Shown here: piece by piece, positions 1 to 7,867 of the stretch | Numbering within the stretch: the first letter of the stretch is position 1 | Layout: every line of letters starts with the position of its first letter | Assembly: GCF_000385135.1 (NCBI RefSeq) | Contig: NZ_ARQM01000010.1 | Span: 868,001 to 932,000, forward strand | Source: Promicromonospora sukumoe 327MFSha3.1 | GTDB taxonomy: Bacteria; Actinomycetota; Actinomycetes; Actinomycetales; Cellulomonadaceae | Reading direction: 5' to 3' | Length of the DNA stretch: 64,000 nt | Translations under genes and position numbers: made by a program | The notes under the pieces: model-generated | What the model was told of the DNA's origin: nothing | Databases searched by the model: none | The model's input: the letters and a program-made list of their open reading frames with translations, nothing else

Positions 1-1340
1 CGGCCGGCCCAGTACGTCCCCTGCGGGAACCGGAACCGGTCGATCGACTCCTCGTACATCTGCGTGGAGTACCCCGGCAGCGCCGGCAGCACGTACGCCG
101 TGCCCGCGCCCCGGTCGGCGACGACGCACGGGTCGGTGAAGTGCTCGTGCAGGTGGTCCACGTACTCGGTCACGCGGCCGGTCAGGTCGCCGCCGATCGC
201 CACGTAGTCCAGCACGGAGACGTGCTGCACCATCTCGCACAGGCCGACGCCGCCCGCGTGCGGGCACACCGGCACGCCGAACTTGGCGGCGAGCAGCAGC
301 ACGGCGACGATCTCGTTGATGCTGGCCAGCCGCCCGGTGTCGAGCTGGCAGTAGTCGATCGCCTCGGCCTGCATGAGCTGCTTGAACATCACCCGGTTGT
401 GGCAGTGCTCGCCCGTGGCGACGCCGATCGGCGCGACGGCGCGGCGCACCGCGGCGTGCCCCAGGATGTCGTCGGGCGAGGTGGGCTCCTCGATCCACAG
501 CGGGTCGAACGGCGCCAGGGCGCGCATCCACTCGATGGCCTGCGGCACGTCCCACACCTGGTTGGCGTCGATCATCAGGTTCCGGTCGGGGCCCAGCACC
601 TCGCGCGCGATGGTCAGCCGGCGCACGTCCTCGGCCAGGTTCGCGCCGACCTTGAGCTTGACGTGCTGGTACCCGGCGTCGACGGCCTCCTGGCACAGCC
701 GCCGCAGCTTGTCGTCGCTGTAGCCGAGCCAGCCGGCCGACGTCGTGTACACGGGGTAGCCGGTGCGCTCCAGGTGGTCCAGGCGCTCCTGCCGGGTGCC
801 CGCGCGCTCCCGCAGGATCGCCAGGGCCTCCTCGCGGGTCAGGGCGTCCGAGAGGTAGTGCAGGTCGGCGACGTCGACCAGCTCCTCCGGCGTCATGTCC
901 ACCAGCAGCCGCCACAGCGGCTTGCCCGCGCGGCGGGCCACCAGGTCCCAGACCGCGTTGAGCACGGCGGCCAGCGACAGGTGCACCACGCCCTTCTCCG
1001 GCCCGAGCCAGCGGAGCTGGCTGTCGGCGGTCAGGTCCCGGTAGAGCGCGCCCATGTCCGCGGCGATCTCGTCGACGTCGCGGCCGACGAGCGCGGCGGC
1101 CTGCTGGCGCGCGGCCTCGGCCACGATGTCGTTGCCGCGCCCGATCGTGAACGTCAGGCCGTATCCGCCCAGCGGGGCGCCCGATCCGGCCGGGTCAGCG
1201 CCGGGGTCCGTCGCGTCGGTCTCCAGCACGACGTACGCCGCCGAGTAGTCGGCGTCCTTGTTCATCGCGTCGGAACCGTCGGCGGTGACCGACGTCGGGA
1301 ACCGCACGTCCTCGACGCGCACTCCGGTGATCGTGGCCAT
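1..1340 (-). CDS. fucD: L-fuconate dehydratase, enolase superfamily (3' end cut by window edge)
   Basis: Converts L-fuconate to 2-keto-3-deoxy-L-fuconate in the non-phosphorylating L-fucose pathway of the cytoplasm. Translating the minus strand from the ATG at 1340 gives 446 codons with no stop, so the gene runs off the left edge; homologues end within a few residues of this point. Enolase-superfamily landmarks are visible: the KxK catalytic lysine motif (HVKLKVG), metal ligands in MIDANQ, WIEEP and TGEHCHN, and the active-site histidine in CPHAGGVG. The N-terminus (DVRFPTS, DGSDAMN) and the TFTIGRGN stretch are typical of FucD rather than of mandelate racemase or D-galactonate dehydratase. 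It lies 180 bp downstream of the amidohydrolase on the same strand, so it may be its own unit or the end of that operon. An L-rhamnose mutarotase gene at 8427 hints at wider deoxysugar use. Confidence 0.9.
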   Translation of the reverse strand, partial: MATITGVRVEDVRFPTSVTADGSDAMNKDADYSAAYVVLETDATDPGADPAGSGAPLGGYGLTFTIGRGNDIVAEAARQQAAALVGRDVDEIAADMGALYRDLTADSQLRWLGPEKGVVHLSLAAVLNAVWDLVARRAGKPLWRLLVDMTPEELVDVADLHYLSDALTREEALAILRERAGTRQERLDHLERTGYPVYTTSAGWLGYSDDKLRRLCQEAVDAGYQHVKLKVGANLAEDVRRLTIAREVLGPDRNLMIDANQVWDVPQAIEWMRALAPFDPLWIEEPTSPDDILGHAAVRRAVAPIGVATGEHCHNRVMFKQLMQAEAIDYCQLDTGRLASINEIVAVLLLAAKFGVPVCPHAGGVGLCEMVQHVSVLDYVAIGGDLTGRVTEYVDHLHEHFTDPCVVADRGAGTAYVLPALPGYSTQMYEESIDRFRFPQGTYWAG

Positions 1341-1519
1341 GCCGCTCCCTCGCAAACATCCGATGAAATGCCTGCAATCTACGGACGAGTGTGCTGCCAG
1401 GTCAAGGCGCTGACCGTGACCCACGGCTGAATGGTTGGATCAATGTGCTTTTCGTTCAGTTCGGCAGGTTGCGTGCAGCTCGGCAGTTCGCCCCGCGGGA
1501 TCGGGTGGAGCTGCCGAGC

Positions 1520-2761
1520 TCAGACCAGGAGCTCGCCGTCCCTCGCGACGACGCGGCCGGCGGCCACGACCAGCGCGCGGCGCGGGGCGCGGACGACGGC
1601 GTCGGGCACGTTCTCGGCGTCGACCAGCACGACGTCGGCGGGCGCGCCCACGACCAGGTCGTGCACCTCGCGCCCGACGAACCGGGCGGCGTCGGCCGAG
1701 GCGATCCGGGCCGCGGTGACCAGGTCCTCGTCGTAGCGGAAGCCGGACAGCCGGGCGAGCTGCGTGGTCAGCGTGAGCAGGTCGCCGGTGCCGTAGGGCG
1801 ACCACAGGTCGCGGATGCCGTCCGTGCCCAGGCCGACGGGCACCCCGGCGGCGCGCAGCGCGTGCAGCGGCAGGGGAGCGGCACCGATCGGCGCGACCGT
1901 CGACATGGTGATGCCCGCCTCGCCCATCGCGGCGACCAGGTCGGCCTGGCGGGAGCCGGCGAGCTGGCCGACGGCGAAGCCGTGCGCCACGTTCACCTTG
2001 CCCTGCAGGCCGGTGCGCAGGGTGCGGTCGATCATCAGCTCGATCTGGAACGCGCCGAGCTCGCCGCCGTCGTGCAGGTGCACGTCGATGCCCACGCCGT
2101 GCCGCTCCGCGATCGCGAACAGGCCGTCGAGCTGGCCCACGGGGTCGCGGTCGATCGAGGCCGGGTCCAGGCCGCCGATGTGCTCGGCGCCCGCGGCCGC
2201 CGCCTGGTCGAGCAGGTCGAGCACGCCCGGGCGGCGCAGCACGCCGTCCTGCGGGAACGCCACGATCTCGGCGTGCACCGCGCCGCCCAGCGCGGCCACG
2301 GCCTCGCGCACCACCTCGATGCCGCGCAGCCCGACGCCGAGGTCGACGTCCACGTGCGAGCGGACGGCGGTGGTGCCCGTGCGGACCGACTCGCGCAGCA
2401 CGGCGAGCGTCACGTCGACGCCGGGGATGCCGAGCTCGTCGCGGTGCGCACGCTCGTGCGCGATGCGGCCCTGCGTGCCCGGCTCGCCGCCGTAGCTCAC
2501 CCACGGCTTGCCCCACCAGGACTTGTCCACGTGGGCGTGCGCGTTGACCAGGCCCGGGAGGGCGAGCAGGCCGCCACCGTCGACGACGCCGGGGTCCGTG
2601 GTGCCGGGCGTGCGGGTCGTGCTCGCGTGCGCGTTCGGGTCGTGCGCGACGACGGCGGTGATCACGCCGTCCGCGACGTGCAGGTCGCTGCGCTCGCCGC
2701 CCCAGGGGCGCACGTCGCGCAGGACGGTGACGGTGGTGGCGGGTGTGGTGGTGGCGGTCAT
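1520..2761 (-). CDS. Cytosine-deaminase-like amidohydrolase
   Basis: A 413-residue metal-dependent hydrolase of the CodA/N-isopropylammelide hydrolase group, probably deaminating or hydrolysing a cyclic amidine or amide in the cytoplasm. Visible metal-site motifs in order are NAHAHVDK (HxH), HVDVD, DVHLHDGGE (the barrel-strand histidine and acid of this group), VNVAHGF and GTDGIRDLWSPYG (metal Asp). The C-terminal GAPADVVLVDAENV stretch is the usual return to the small beta domain. The ATG overlaps the stop of the upstream lipoprotein gene by 4 bp (ATGA), so the two are co-transcribed and probably translationally coupled. The substrate cannot be told from sequence; cytosine itself is not assured because the family is broad. 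It is divergent from, and likely regulated by, the GntR protein at 4090. Confidence 0.83.
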   Translation of the reverse strand: MTATTTPATTVTVLRDVRPWGGERSDLHVADGVITAVVAHDPNAHASTTRTPGTTDPGVVDGGGLLALPGLVNAHAHVDKSWWGKPWVSYGGEPGTQGRIAHERAHRDELGIPGVDVTLAVLRESVRTGTTAVRSHVDVDLGVGLRGIEVVREAVAALGGAVHAEIVAFPQDGVLRRPGVLDLLDQAAAAGAEHIGGLDPASIDRDPVGQLDGLFAIAERHGVGIDVHLHDGGELGAFQIELMIDRTLRTGLQGKVNVAHGFAVGQLAGSRQADLVAAMGEAGITMSTVAPIGAAPLPLHALRAAGVPVGLGTDGIRDLWSPYGTGDLLTLTTQLARLSGFRYDEDLVTAARIASADAARFVGREVHDLVVGAPADVVLVDAENVPDAVVRAPRRALVVAAGRVVARDGELLV

Positions 2762-4047
2762 GGGTTTCCTTCCACGGAGCTGGTCTCGGGTTCGGGGAGC
2801 GTGACCGGCACGACCGCCTGCGGCCGGCCGGGCACGCGGATCTCGTACGACTCGTCGGTGCCGTCGAGGGCGGCCGCGAGCGGGAGGACGGTCAGGCCGT
2901 CCCAGGCGCCGTCCTGCGTGTAGCCGCCGGCCAGGACGCCGAACGCGGCGCCGTCGTGCTGCCAGACCGCCACGGTCTCGTGCCGCCGGTCGGTCGGGAG
3001 CACGGTCGAGTCGCCCGCGGGGGAGACGACCTCGATGCTCGCGCCGCTGTCCGCGTTGCCGAACGGGCCGTTGCCGGCGACGACGAGCGTGCCGTCGTCC
3101 GCGCGGGCGACGCCGTGCTGGTGGGTGTCGGCGTCGAGGCCGGTGGTGGTCACCTCGCCGGTGGCGGGGTCGACGCGGGCGAGCGCGCGGCCCTGGTAGG
3201 GCAGCAGCAGGTTGCCGTCCGCGTCGAGCACCGCGTAGTGCGGCTTCTCGAAGGACGCGAGGCCGCCCTCGGTGCCGAACGGGGCGACCTCGATCGCGTG
3301 CGCGTCGAACGTCCCGGCGTCCACGACGGTGACGGTGAACCCGTCGTGGTCGATCGTGTAGACCTCGCGGCCGTCGTCGCCGACCAGCACGTCGAAGGGC
3401 CGCCGGCCGACCGGGACCGAGCGCACGACGTCGCCGTCGGCCACGTCGATCTGCTCCAGGAACGCCTCCTCGCCGGTGCTCACCGCGACGTACACGGTGG
3501 CGCCGTCGGGGGAGACCGCGAGGCCCAGCCCGCCGGGGCGGTACTCGCCGTAGGCGACCCGGGCGGGGCCGTGCTCGTAGCCGACCAGGTCGGTGCGCTC
3601 GCGCGTGGCGAGGTCCACCACCGCGACGCCCTCCGCCGTCGAGACGAAGGCGCGGCCGGTCTCCGCGTGGACCGCGACGTCCCAGGGGGCGGCGCCGACG
3701 GTGATCTCGTCGAGGACGGCAGGGCTGTCGGTGGGGCTGTCGGCTGAGCCTGTGCGCTCGCGGGGGTCGACCAGGGCGATCGTGTCGCGGTCGGCCTGGG
3801 TGACCAGGAGGAGCTGCTCGTCGGTCGCGGCTGTGTCCTCGGGGGAGGCGGACGGCGTCGGCGCGGGTGTCGCGGACGGTGCCGGTGGCGTTGCCTTCGG
3901 GGACGGAGCCCCCGCGGTCGTCGCACCTGGGGCCGCCGCCGGGGCCGCCGGTCCGCACCCGGCCAGGAGCAGGCCCGCGACGAGGGCGGCCGCGCCGGTG
4001 CCGAGCGCCCGCCGGAACGGTGCGTGGCGTCGGACGGGGGAGGTCAT
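2758..4047 (-). CDS. Secreted lipoprotein with YVTN/YncE-like beta-propeller
   Basis: A 429-residue protein with a lipoprotein signal peptide: basic N-terminus, a hydrophobic stretch, then the lipobox LLAGC near residue 30. A low-complexity Ala/Pro/Thr linker follows (to about residue 70). The rest has repeating blades such as AETGRAFVSTAEGVAVVDLA, SPDGATVYVAV and DVLVGDDGREVYTIDHDGF, which indicate a seven-bladed YVTN-type propeller anchored outside the membrane. Such propellers bind ligands or other proteins and rarely have activity of their own. An ATG at 4065 is also possible but lies inside the operator palindrome; the ATG at 4047 places the start of a normal signal peptide and fits a leaderless message because a TACCAT -10-like hexamer sits 7-12 bp upstream. 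It is the first gene of the operon with the amidohydrolase. Confidence 0.8.
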   Translation of the reverse strand: MTSPVRRHAPFRRALGTGAAALVAGLLLAGCGPAAPAAAPGATTAGAPSPKATPPAPSATPAPTPSASPEDTAATDEQLLLVTQADRDTIALVDPRERTGSADSPTDSPAVLDEITVGAAPWDVAVHAETGRAFVSTAEGVAVVDLATRERTDLVGYEHGPARVAYGEYRPGGLGLAVSPDGATVYVAVSTGEEAFLEQIDVADGDVVRSVPVGRRPFDVLVGDDGREVYTIDHDGFTVTVVDAGTFDAHAIEVAPFGTEGGLASFEKPHYAVLDADGNLLLPYQGRALARVDPATGEVTTTGLDADTHQHGVARADDGTLVVAGNGPFGNADSGASIEVVSPAGDSTVLPTDRRHETVAVWQHDGAAFGVLAGGYTQDGAWDGLTVLPLAAALDGTDESYEIRVPGRPQAVVPVTLPEPETSSVEGNP

Positions 4048-4050
4048 CCA

Positions 4051-4067
4051 AAAATGGTATCCCATTT
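4051..4067. promoter_or_regulatory. GntR/FadR-type operator between divergent genes
   Basis: An inverted repeat AAATGG-TATC-CCATTT, an AT-rich island in very GC-rich DNA. Its TGGTATCCCA core resembles FCD-type GntR operators such as TGGTATACCA. It covers the putative -10 of the leftward lipoprotein operon and lies just upstream of the GntR gene start at 4090, so one dimer could repress both directions. Confidence 0.7.
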
Positions 4068-4089
4068 ATGGAACTGGCAGGATGGCGCC

Positions 4090-4779
4090 ATGAACGCGCC
4101 CTCGACAGAGCCCTCGGCTGAGCCCGTCTCCGGGGCGTCCGTCGACTTCGAGCCCGAGTCGGTGCGGGTCGCGAGCGCGGTCCGCGAGCAGATCGTGGAC
4201 GGGACGCGCGCGCCGGGCAGCCGGCTGGTCGAGCGGGACCTCGCGGCGGAGCTGGGCGTGAGCCGCATCCCGGTGCGGGACGCGCTGCGCGCGCTCGTCG
4301 CGGAGGGCCTGGTCACGCCGCGGCCGCGCACGTGGGCCGTTGTGCGGGAGTTCACCGACGCCGACGTCGCGCACCTGCAGGAGGTGCGCGAGGCGACCGA
4401 CCCGGTGCAGTTCCGGCTCGCCGCGCAGCGGCGCACCCCGGAGCAGCTCGCGGCGCTGACCCGCGCCTGGGAGCGGGAGGCCGACGCCGCCGCGCGCGGC
4501 GACGGCCCGGCGGCGCGGCGGGCGGCGGCGGACTTCCACGAGGCGGTCGTCGCGGCGTCCGGCAACCCGGTGCTCGCCGAGCTGCACGCCGTCACCGCGA
4601 GCCGGGTGCGCTGGCTGCTTGCCCAGCACTCCGACCTCGCCGCCATCGCTGACGAGCACCGCGCGCTGCTGGACGCCGTCCGGGATCGCGACGCCGAGGC
4701 CGCGGCGCGGCTCGCGCAGGAGCACCTGAGCACGAGCCGCGCCGCGGCGGCCGAGCGCCGGGCCGAGCCGAAGGGCTGA
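4090..4779 (+). CDS. GntR-family (FadR/FCD) transcriptional regulator
   Basis: A 229-residue regulator. A winged helix-turn-helix occupies roughly residues 20-85 (VASAVREQIVDGTRAPGSRL, then LAAELGVSRIPVRDALRAL with the usual GVSR-x-PVRDAL recognition helix). An all-helical FCD ligand domain follows (about residues 95-220), including the metal-binding Asp/His pattern seen as DFHEAVVAASGNPVLAEL and EHRALLDAV. An in-frame start at 4024 would add 22 residues and read through the operator; the ATG at 4090 gives a standard N-terminus. It is divergent from the lipoprotein/amidohydrolase operon, with the operator at 4051-4067 between them, so it most likely controls that operon and itself in response to a small acid or nucleobase-derived metabolite (inference). 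Confidence 0.88.
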   Translation: MNAPSTEPSAEPVSGASVDFEPESVRVASAVREQIVDGTRAPGSRLVERDLAAELGVSRIPVRDALRALVAEGLVTPRPRTWAVVREFTDADVAHLQEVREATDPVQFRLAAQRRTPEQLAALTRAWEREADAAARGDGPAARRAAADFHEAVVAASGNPVLAELHAVTASRVRWLLAQHSDLAAIADEHRALLDAVRDRDAEAAARLAQEHLSTSRAAAAERRAEPKG

Positions 4780-4870
4780 GCGGGCTTGAGTCATCTGGGT
4801 TGGCCGGTTGGGCTGGGAGGCCGGGCCGGCCGGCTGGTGGGTTACCGCCCCGGGGAGAACGTTGGTCTGC

Positions 4871-4919
4871 GGGGTGTGTTGCTCTGCGTGGACATTGTCT
4901 ACGCAGAGCAACACACCCC
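4871..4919. terminator. 49-nt near-perfect hairpin in the 303-bp gap 4780-5082
   Basis: Arms 4871-4893 and 4897-4919 pair around the triloop ATT. The only imperfection is a G-T opposition (4890/4900) that becomes a G-U wobble in the plus-strand RNA but a C-A mismatch in the minus-strand RNA, suggesting selection on rightward RNA. There is no U-tract. It sits 92 bp past the GntR stop and is best read as its terminator. The rest of the gap (4780-5082) holds no convincing ORF; a GGAG ribosome site at about 5073 serves the next gene. Confidence 0.6.
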
Positions 4920-5082
4920 GGGCGGGAGGGTTCGGCCCGGGTGGATATCGAGTACCTCTGGGCTGGTCTCACCAACCTGCCGCTGCTGTGCGGGACCAGC
5001 GCTGACCTCGACAGCGATGAGTCGGGAGCCCGGTCATCGTCGGTACCTGTGCCGCACCCCTCCCGACACGCAGGAGCAGACG

Positions 5083-5892
5083 ATGACCGAGACGACCTCC
5101 AGCCCGACCGACCTCACGACCGGCACCCCGACCAGCACCGCCCCCGCCCGCCCGCCCGTCGTCGACCGGGACGCCTGGCAGGCGGCCCGGGACGAGCTGC
5201 TGGCCCTGGAGAAGGCGCACACCCGCGCGGGCGACGCGCTCGCGGCCGCCCGCCGCCGGCTGCCGATGACGGAGCTCGACGGCAGCGTCGAGGTGGTCGG
5301 CCCTGACGGCCCGGTGCCGTTCGTCGACCTGTTCGAGGGCCGCGACGAGCTCGTCGTCTACCAGCACATGTGGCACGACGGCGACCCGGTGAGCGGGCAG
5401 TGCCCGGGCTGCACCCTGAACGCCTGGCACGTCCAGCAGGCCGCCCCGTACCTGCGGGCGCGCGGGGTGTCGTTCGCGATGCTCACCGAGGGGCCCTGGG
5501 CCGAGGTCGTCCCGTTCCTGCGCTTCATGGGCTACACCGAGCCCTGGTACTCGGTGCGCGGCCTGGCGGCGCCCGTCGGCGTGGACATGGGACACATCGC
5601 CTGCTTCCTGCGCGACGGCGACCGCGTGTACCTCACCTACCGCACCACGGGCCGGGGCAACGAGCCGGCGGCCGGGATCTTCGGCCTGCTCGACATGACG
5701 CCGTACGGGCGGGGTGAGGCCTGGGAGGACGTGCCGGACGGCTGGCCCGCCGGCCAGACGTCCTGCTGGTACTGGGCCACCGACGCCGACGGCGAGGCCA
5801 CCTGGGGGCCGACCAGCCGGCCGACCCCGCAGTGGACCCGCCCCGGGGCGACCCCGGTGGTGCCGGGCGGAGGCGGCGGGCACCACCACTAA
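5083..5892 (+). CDS. DUF899 family thioredoxin-fold protein
   Basis: A 269-residue cytoplasmic protein of the DUF899 (thioredoxin-like) family. Diagnostic features are the N-terminal RDELLALEKAHTRAGDALAA helix and RRRLPMTEL, then VVYQHMWHDGD, the CPGCTLNAWH block (a CxxC-like site as in peroxiredoxin/thioredoxin folds), and the conserved C-terminal DMTPYGRGEAWED with WYW. Members are suspected to be thiol-dependent, but no reaction is established. The sequence ends in a Gly-rich tail with HHH. The ATG at 5083 has a GGAG ribosome site 8 bp upstream; longer in-frame extensions run into the hairpin region and are not credible. It converges with the reductase at 5908. Confidence 0.85.
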   Translation: MTETTSSPTDLTTGTPTSTAPARPPVVDRDAWQAARDELLALEKAHTRAGDALAAARRRLPMTELDGSVEVVGPDGPVPFVDLFEGRDELVVYQHMWHDGDPVSGQCPGCTLNAWHVQQAAPYLRARGVSFAMLTEGPWAEVVPFLRFMGYTEPWYSVRGLAAPVGVDMGHIACFLRDGDRVYLTYRTTGRGNEPAAGIFGLLDMTPYGRGEAWEDVPDGWPAGQTSCWYWATDADGEATWGPTSRPTPQWTRPGATPVVPGGGGGHHH

Positions 5893-5894
5893 CG

Positions 5895-5918
5895 CGCGGG
5901 CCGGCCGTCAGGCCCGCG
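5895..5918. terminator. Short hairpin between convergent genes
   Basis: CGCGGGCC and GGCCCGCG pair across an 8-nt loop immediately after the DUF899 stop, and overlap the 3' end of the opposing gene. A plausible bidirectional terminator. Confidence 0.4.
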
Positions 5919-6750
5919 GGACCCACGCCCCGGCCGCCGCCGCGTTCTTGGCGAAGGCCTCGAACGGGGTGGCCGCCCGGCCCAGGACCCGCTCGACGGT
6001 GTCCGTGGTGGCCGTGTTGCGCCCGTCGAGCACCTCCTGGAAGAGCCAGGCGAGCCCGGCGGCCTCGTCGGGGTGCACGCCGGCGGCGGTCAGCTCGGCG
6101 ACGAAGTCGTCCGGGGTGAGCGCTACGTGCTCGACCGGGCGGCCCGTCGCGTCGCTCAGGAGGCGCGCCACCTGCGTGAAGGTCAGCGCCTCCGGGCCGG
6201 TGAGCTCCAGCACCTCGCCGGCGTGGGCGTCGCTGGTCAGGGCGAGGGCCGCGACGTCGGCGACGTCCTCCAGGCTGACGAACGGCTCGCGCACCTGGTC
6301 GGCGGGCACGGCGATGCGGCCGTCCAGCACGCCGTCGAGCAGGAAGTGCTCGCTGAAGTTCTCCTGGAACCAGGAGCAGCGCACCACCGTGGTGGCGGGC
6401 GCCGCGGCCAGGGCGATGTCCTCGCAGGCGCGGGCGCCGTCCTCCCCGCGGCCGGACAGCAGGACGATCCGCTCGACGCCGTGCCGCACGGCCCGGGCGG
6501 TGAACGCGTCGACGACGGCGTCGGCGCCGGGCAGGGCGAGGTCGGGGGAGTAGCAGAGGTAGACGGCGACCGTGCCGGCGAGGGCGGCATCCCAGCCGGC
6601 GTCGTCGTGCCAGTCGAACGGGACCGCTCCGCCACGGGAGGCGATGCGGACCGGGCGGCCCTGGGCGCGGAGCCGGTCGGCGACGCGGCGGCCGGTGCGG
6701 CCCGTGCCGCCGGTGACGAGGATCGGTGCGGTGGTCTGTGAAGTGGTCAT
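5908..6750 (-). CDS. NmrA-like NAD(P)-binding oxidoreductase/quinone reductase-like protein
   Basis: A 280-residue atypical short-chain dehydrogenase. The dinucleotide-binding motif TGGTGRTGRRVADRL is at the N-terminus. NmrA-type landmarks follow: LLSGRGEDGA, VVRCSWFQENFSEHFL (the SWFxQNF signature of NmrA/HSCARG-like proteins), PFVSLEDVADVAALAL and VLELTGPEALTF. These proteins bind NADP(H) and either reduce quinones or act as redox sensors; there is no classical SDR YxxxK, so the reaction is unknown. An ATG 21 codons upstream would enter the intergenic region, so the ATG at 6750 (MTTSQ) is chosen. It is divergent from the AraC regulator at 6831, a common pairing in which the regulator controls the reductase. 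Confidence 0.82.
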   Translation of the reverse strand: MTTSQTTAPILVTGGTGRTGRRVADRLRAQGRPVRIASRGGAVPFDWHDDAGWDAALAGTVAVYLCYSPDLALPGADAVVDAFTARAVRHGVERIVLLSGRGEDGARACEDIALAAAPATTVVRCSWFQENFSEHFLLDGVLDGRIAVPADQVREPFVSLEDVADVAALALTSDAHAGEVLELTGPEALTFTQVARLLSDATGRPVEHVALTPDDFVAELTAAGVHPDEAAGLAWLFQEVLDGRNTATTDTVERVLGRAATPFEAFAKNAAAAGAWVPRA

Positions 6751-6774
6751 GGGTACATCGAAACGCCGGAACGC

Positions 6775-6820
6775 TGGACGCTGAATAGCCCAGGATCTGC
6801 TCTGCATGTTCAAGCGTCTA
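6775..6820. promoter_or_regulatory. Imperfect inverted repeat in the NmrA/AraC intergenic region
   Basis: TGGACGCTGAATA (6775-6787) and the reverse complement of 6807-6820 (TAGACGCTTGAACA) match at 11 positions with one inserted base. The arms are about 32 bp apart centre to centre, a spacing typical of paired AraC half-sites. It may be the binding site of the adjacent regulator. Confidence 0.45.
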
Positions 6821-6830
6821 GAGTTGGCGT

Positions 6831-7829
6831 ATGGACCCGTTGTCGCAGCTCCTGGCGCACCCGCAGGCGGAGGGCGCCTTCACGCTCCTGATGTCGATGC
6901 GCGCCCCCTGGGCCGTCCGGGTCGAGGACGAGTCCGCGCTCACCGTTGTGATCGTCACCTCGGGCGGCTGCCGGCTGGAGGCCGGCGACACCGTGCACGA
7001 CCTCCGGGAGGGCGACGTCGCCCTGGTGCGCGGCCCGCTGCCCTACCGCGTGGCCGACGCCGCCGGCAGCGCCACGGTCGCGGTCATCGAGCCGGGCCAG
7101 CGCTGCGTCACGCCCGACGGCGCCCCGCTCGACCTGGCCCTCGCGCACGGGCTGCGGCACTGGGGCAACGACCCCGACGGCCCCGACACGATGATCGTCG
7201 CCAGCTACGCCGACGTCGGCAGCGTCGGGCGGTTCGTCACCGAGATCCTGCCCGACGCCGGCGTCGTGCCGGCGGGCGGGCTCGACCCCGCGCTCGTGGG
7301 CCACCTGGTGCGCGAGATGGCGAACGACGGCCTGGGGCAGAGCGTGGTGCTCGACCGGCTCGTGGACGTGGTGACCATCGAGTCGATCCGCGCGTGGACC
7401 GCCGCGCACCCGCCGGCGCGGCCCTCCTGGGTGGGCGGGATCGGCGACCCGGCGGTCAGCGCCGCCTTACGCGCGATGCACGCCGAGCCCGAGCGTGCCT
7501 GGACCGTCGCCGACCTGGCCCGGCGGGCCGCGGTCTCCCGCGCGACCCTCGCCGCGCGGTTCACCGAGCTGGTCGGCACGCCGCCGCTGCGGTACCTGAC
7601 GAGCTGGCGGCTCGCCCTGGCCCGGGACCTGCTCACCGACCGCGCCCGCACGCTCGACGCCGTGGCCCAGCGGGTCGGCTACTCCAGCGGATTCGCGCTG
7701 AGCACGGCGTTCACGCGGGCGTTCGGCGTCAGCCCGGCCGCGTACCGGCGGCGGCTCGCGGCGGGGCCGCGGCAGGTCGGGGCAACGGTTGGTGGGGAGC
7801 TGCCGGCCGGGGCGACGCCCGGCACCTGA
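6831..7829 (+). CDS. AraC-family transcriptional regulator (cupin_6 type)
   Basis: A 332-residue regulator. Residues 1 to about 190 form the AraC-binding-like cupin (MRAPWAVRVEDESALTVVIV, then LREGDVALVRGPLPYRVAD), a layout found in regulators next to NmrA-like reductases. The C-terminal 100 residues hold two helix-turn-helix units: WTVADLARRAAVSRATLAAR and LDAVAQRVGYSSGFALSTAF, followed by FGVSPAAYRRR. The start is the ATG 81 bp from the divergent reductase start. Its likely target is that reductase and itself. Confidence 0.88.
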   Translation: MDPLSQLLAHPQAEGAFTLLMSMRAPWAVRVEDESALTVVIVTSGGCRLEAGDTVHDLREGDVALVRGPLPYRVADAAGSATVAVIEPGQRCVTPDGAPLDLALAHGLRHWGNDPDGPDTMIVASYADVGSVGRFVTEILPDAGVVPAGGLDPALVGHLVREMANDGLGQSVVLDRLVDVVTIESIRAWTAAHPPARPSWVGGIGDPAVSAALRAMHAEPERAWTVADLARRAAVSRATLAARFTELVGTPPLRYLTSWRLALARDLLTDRARTLDAVAQRVGYSSGFALSTAFTRAFGVSPAAYRRRLAAGPRQVGATVGGELPAGATPGT

Positions 7830-7867
7830 TCCTGTCCGAGCTCGGCGCCCCGCGGTACGGTCCCCGG

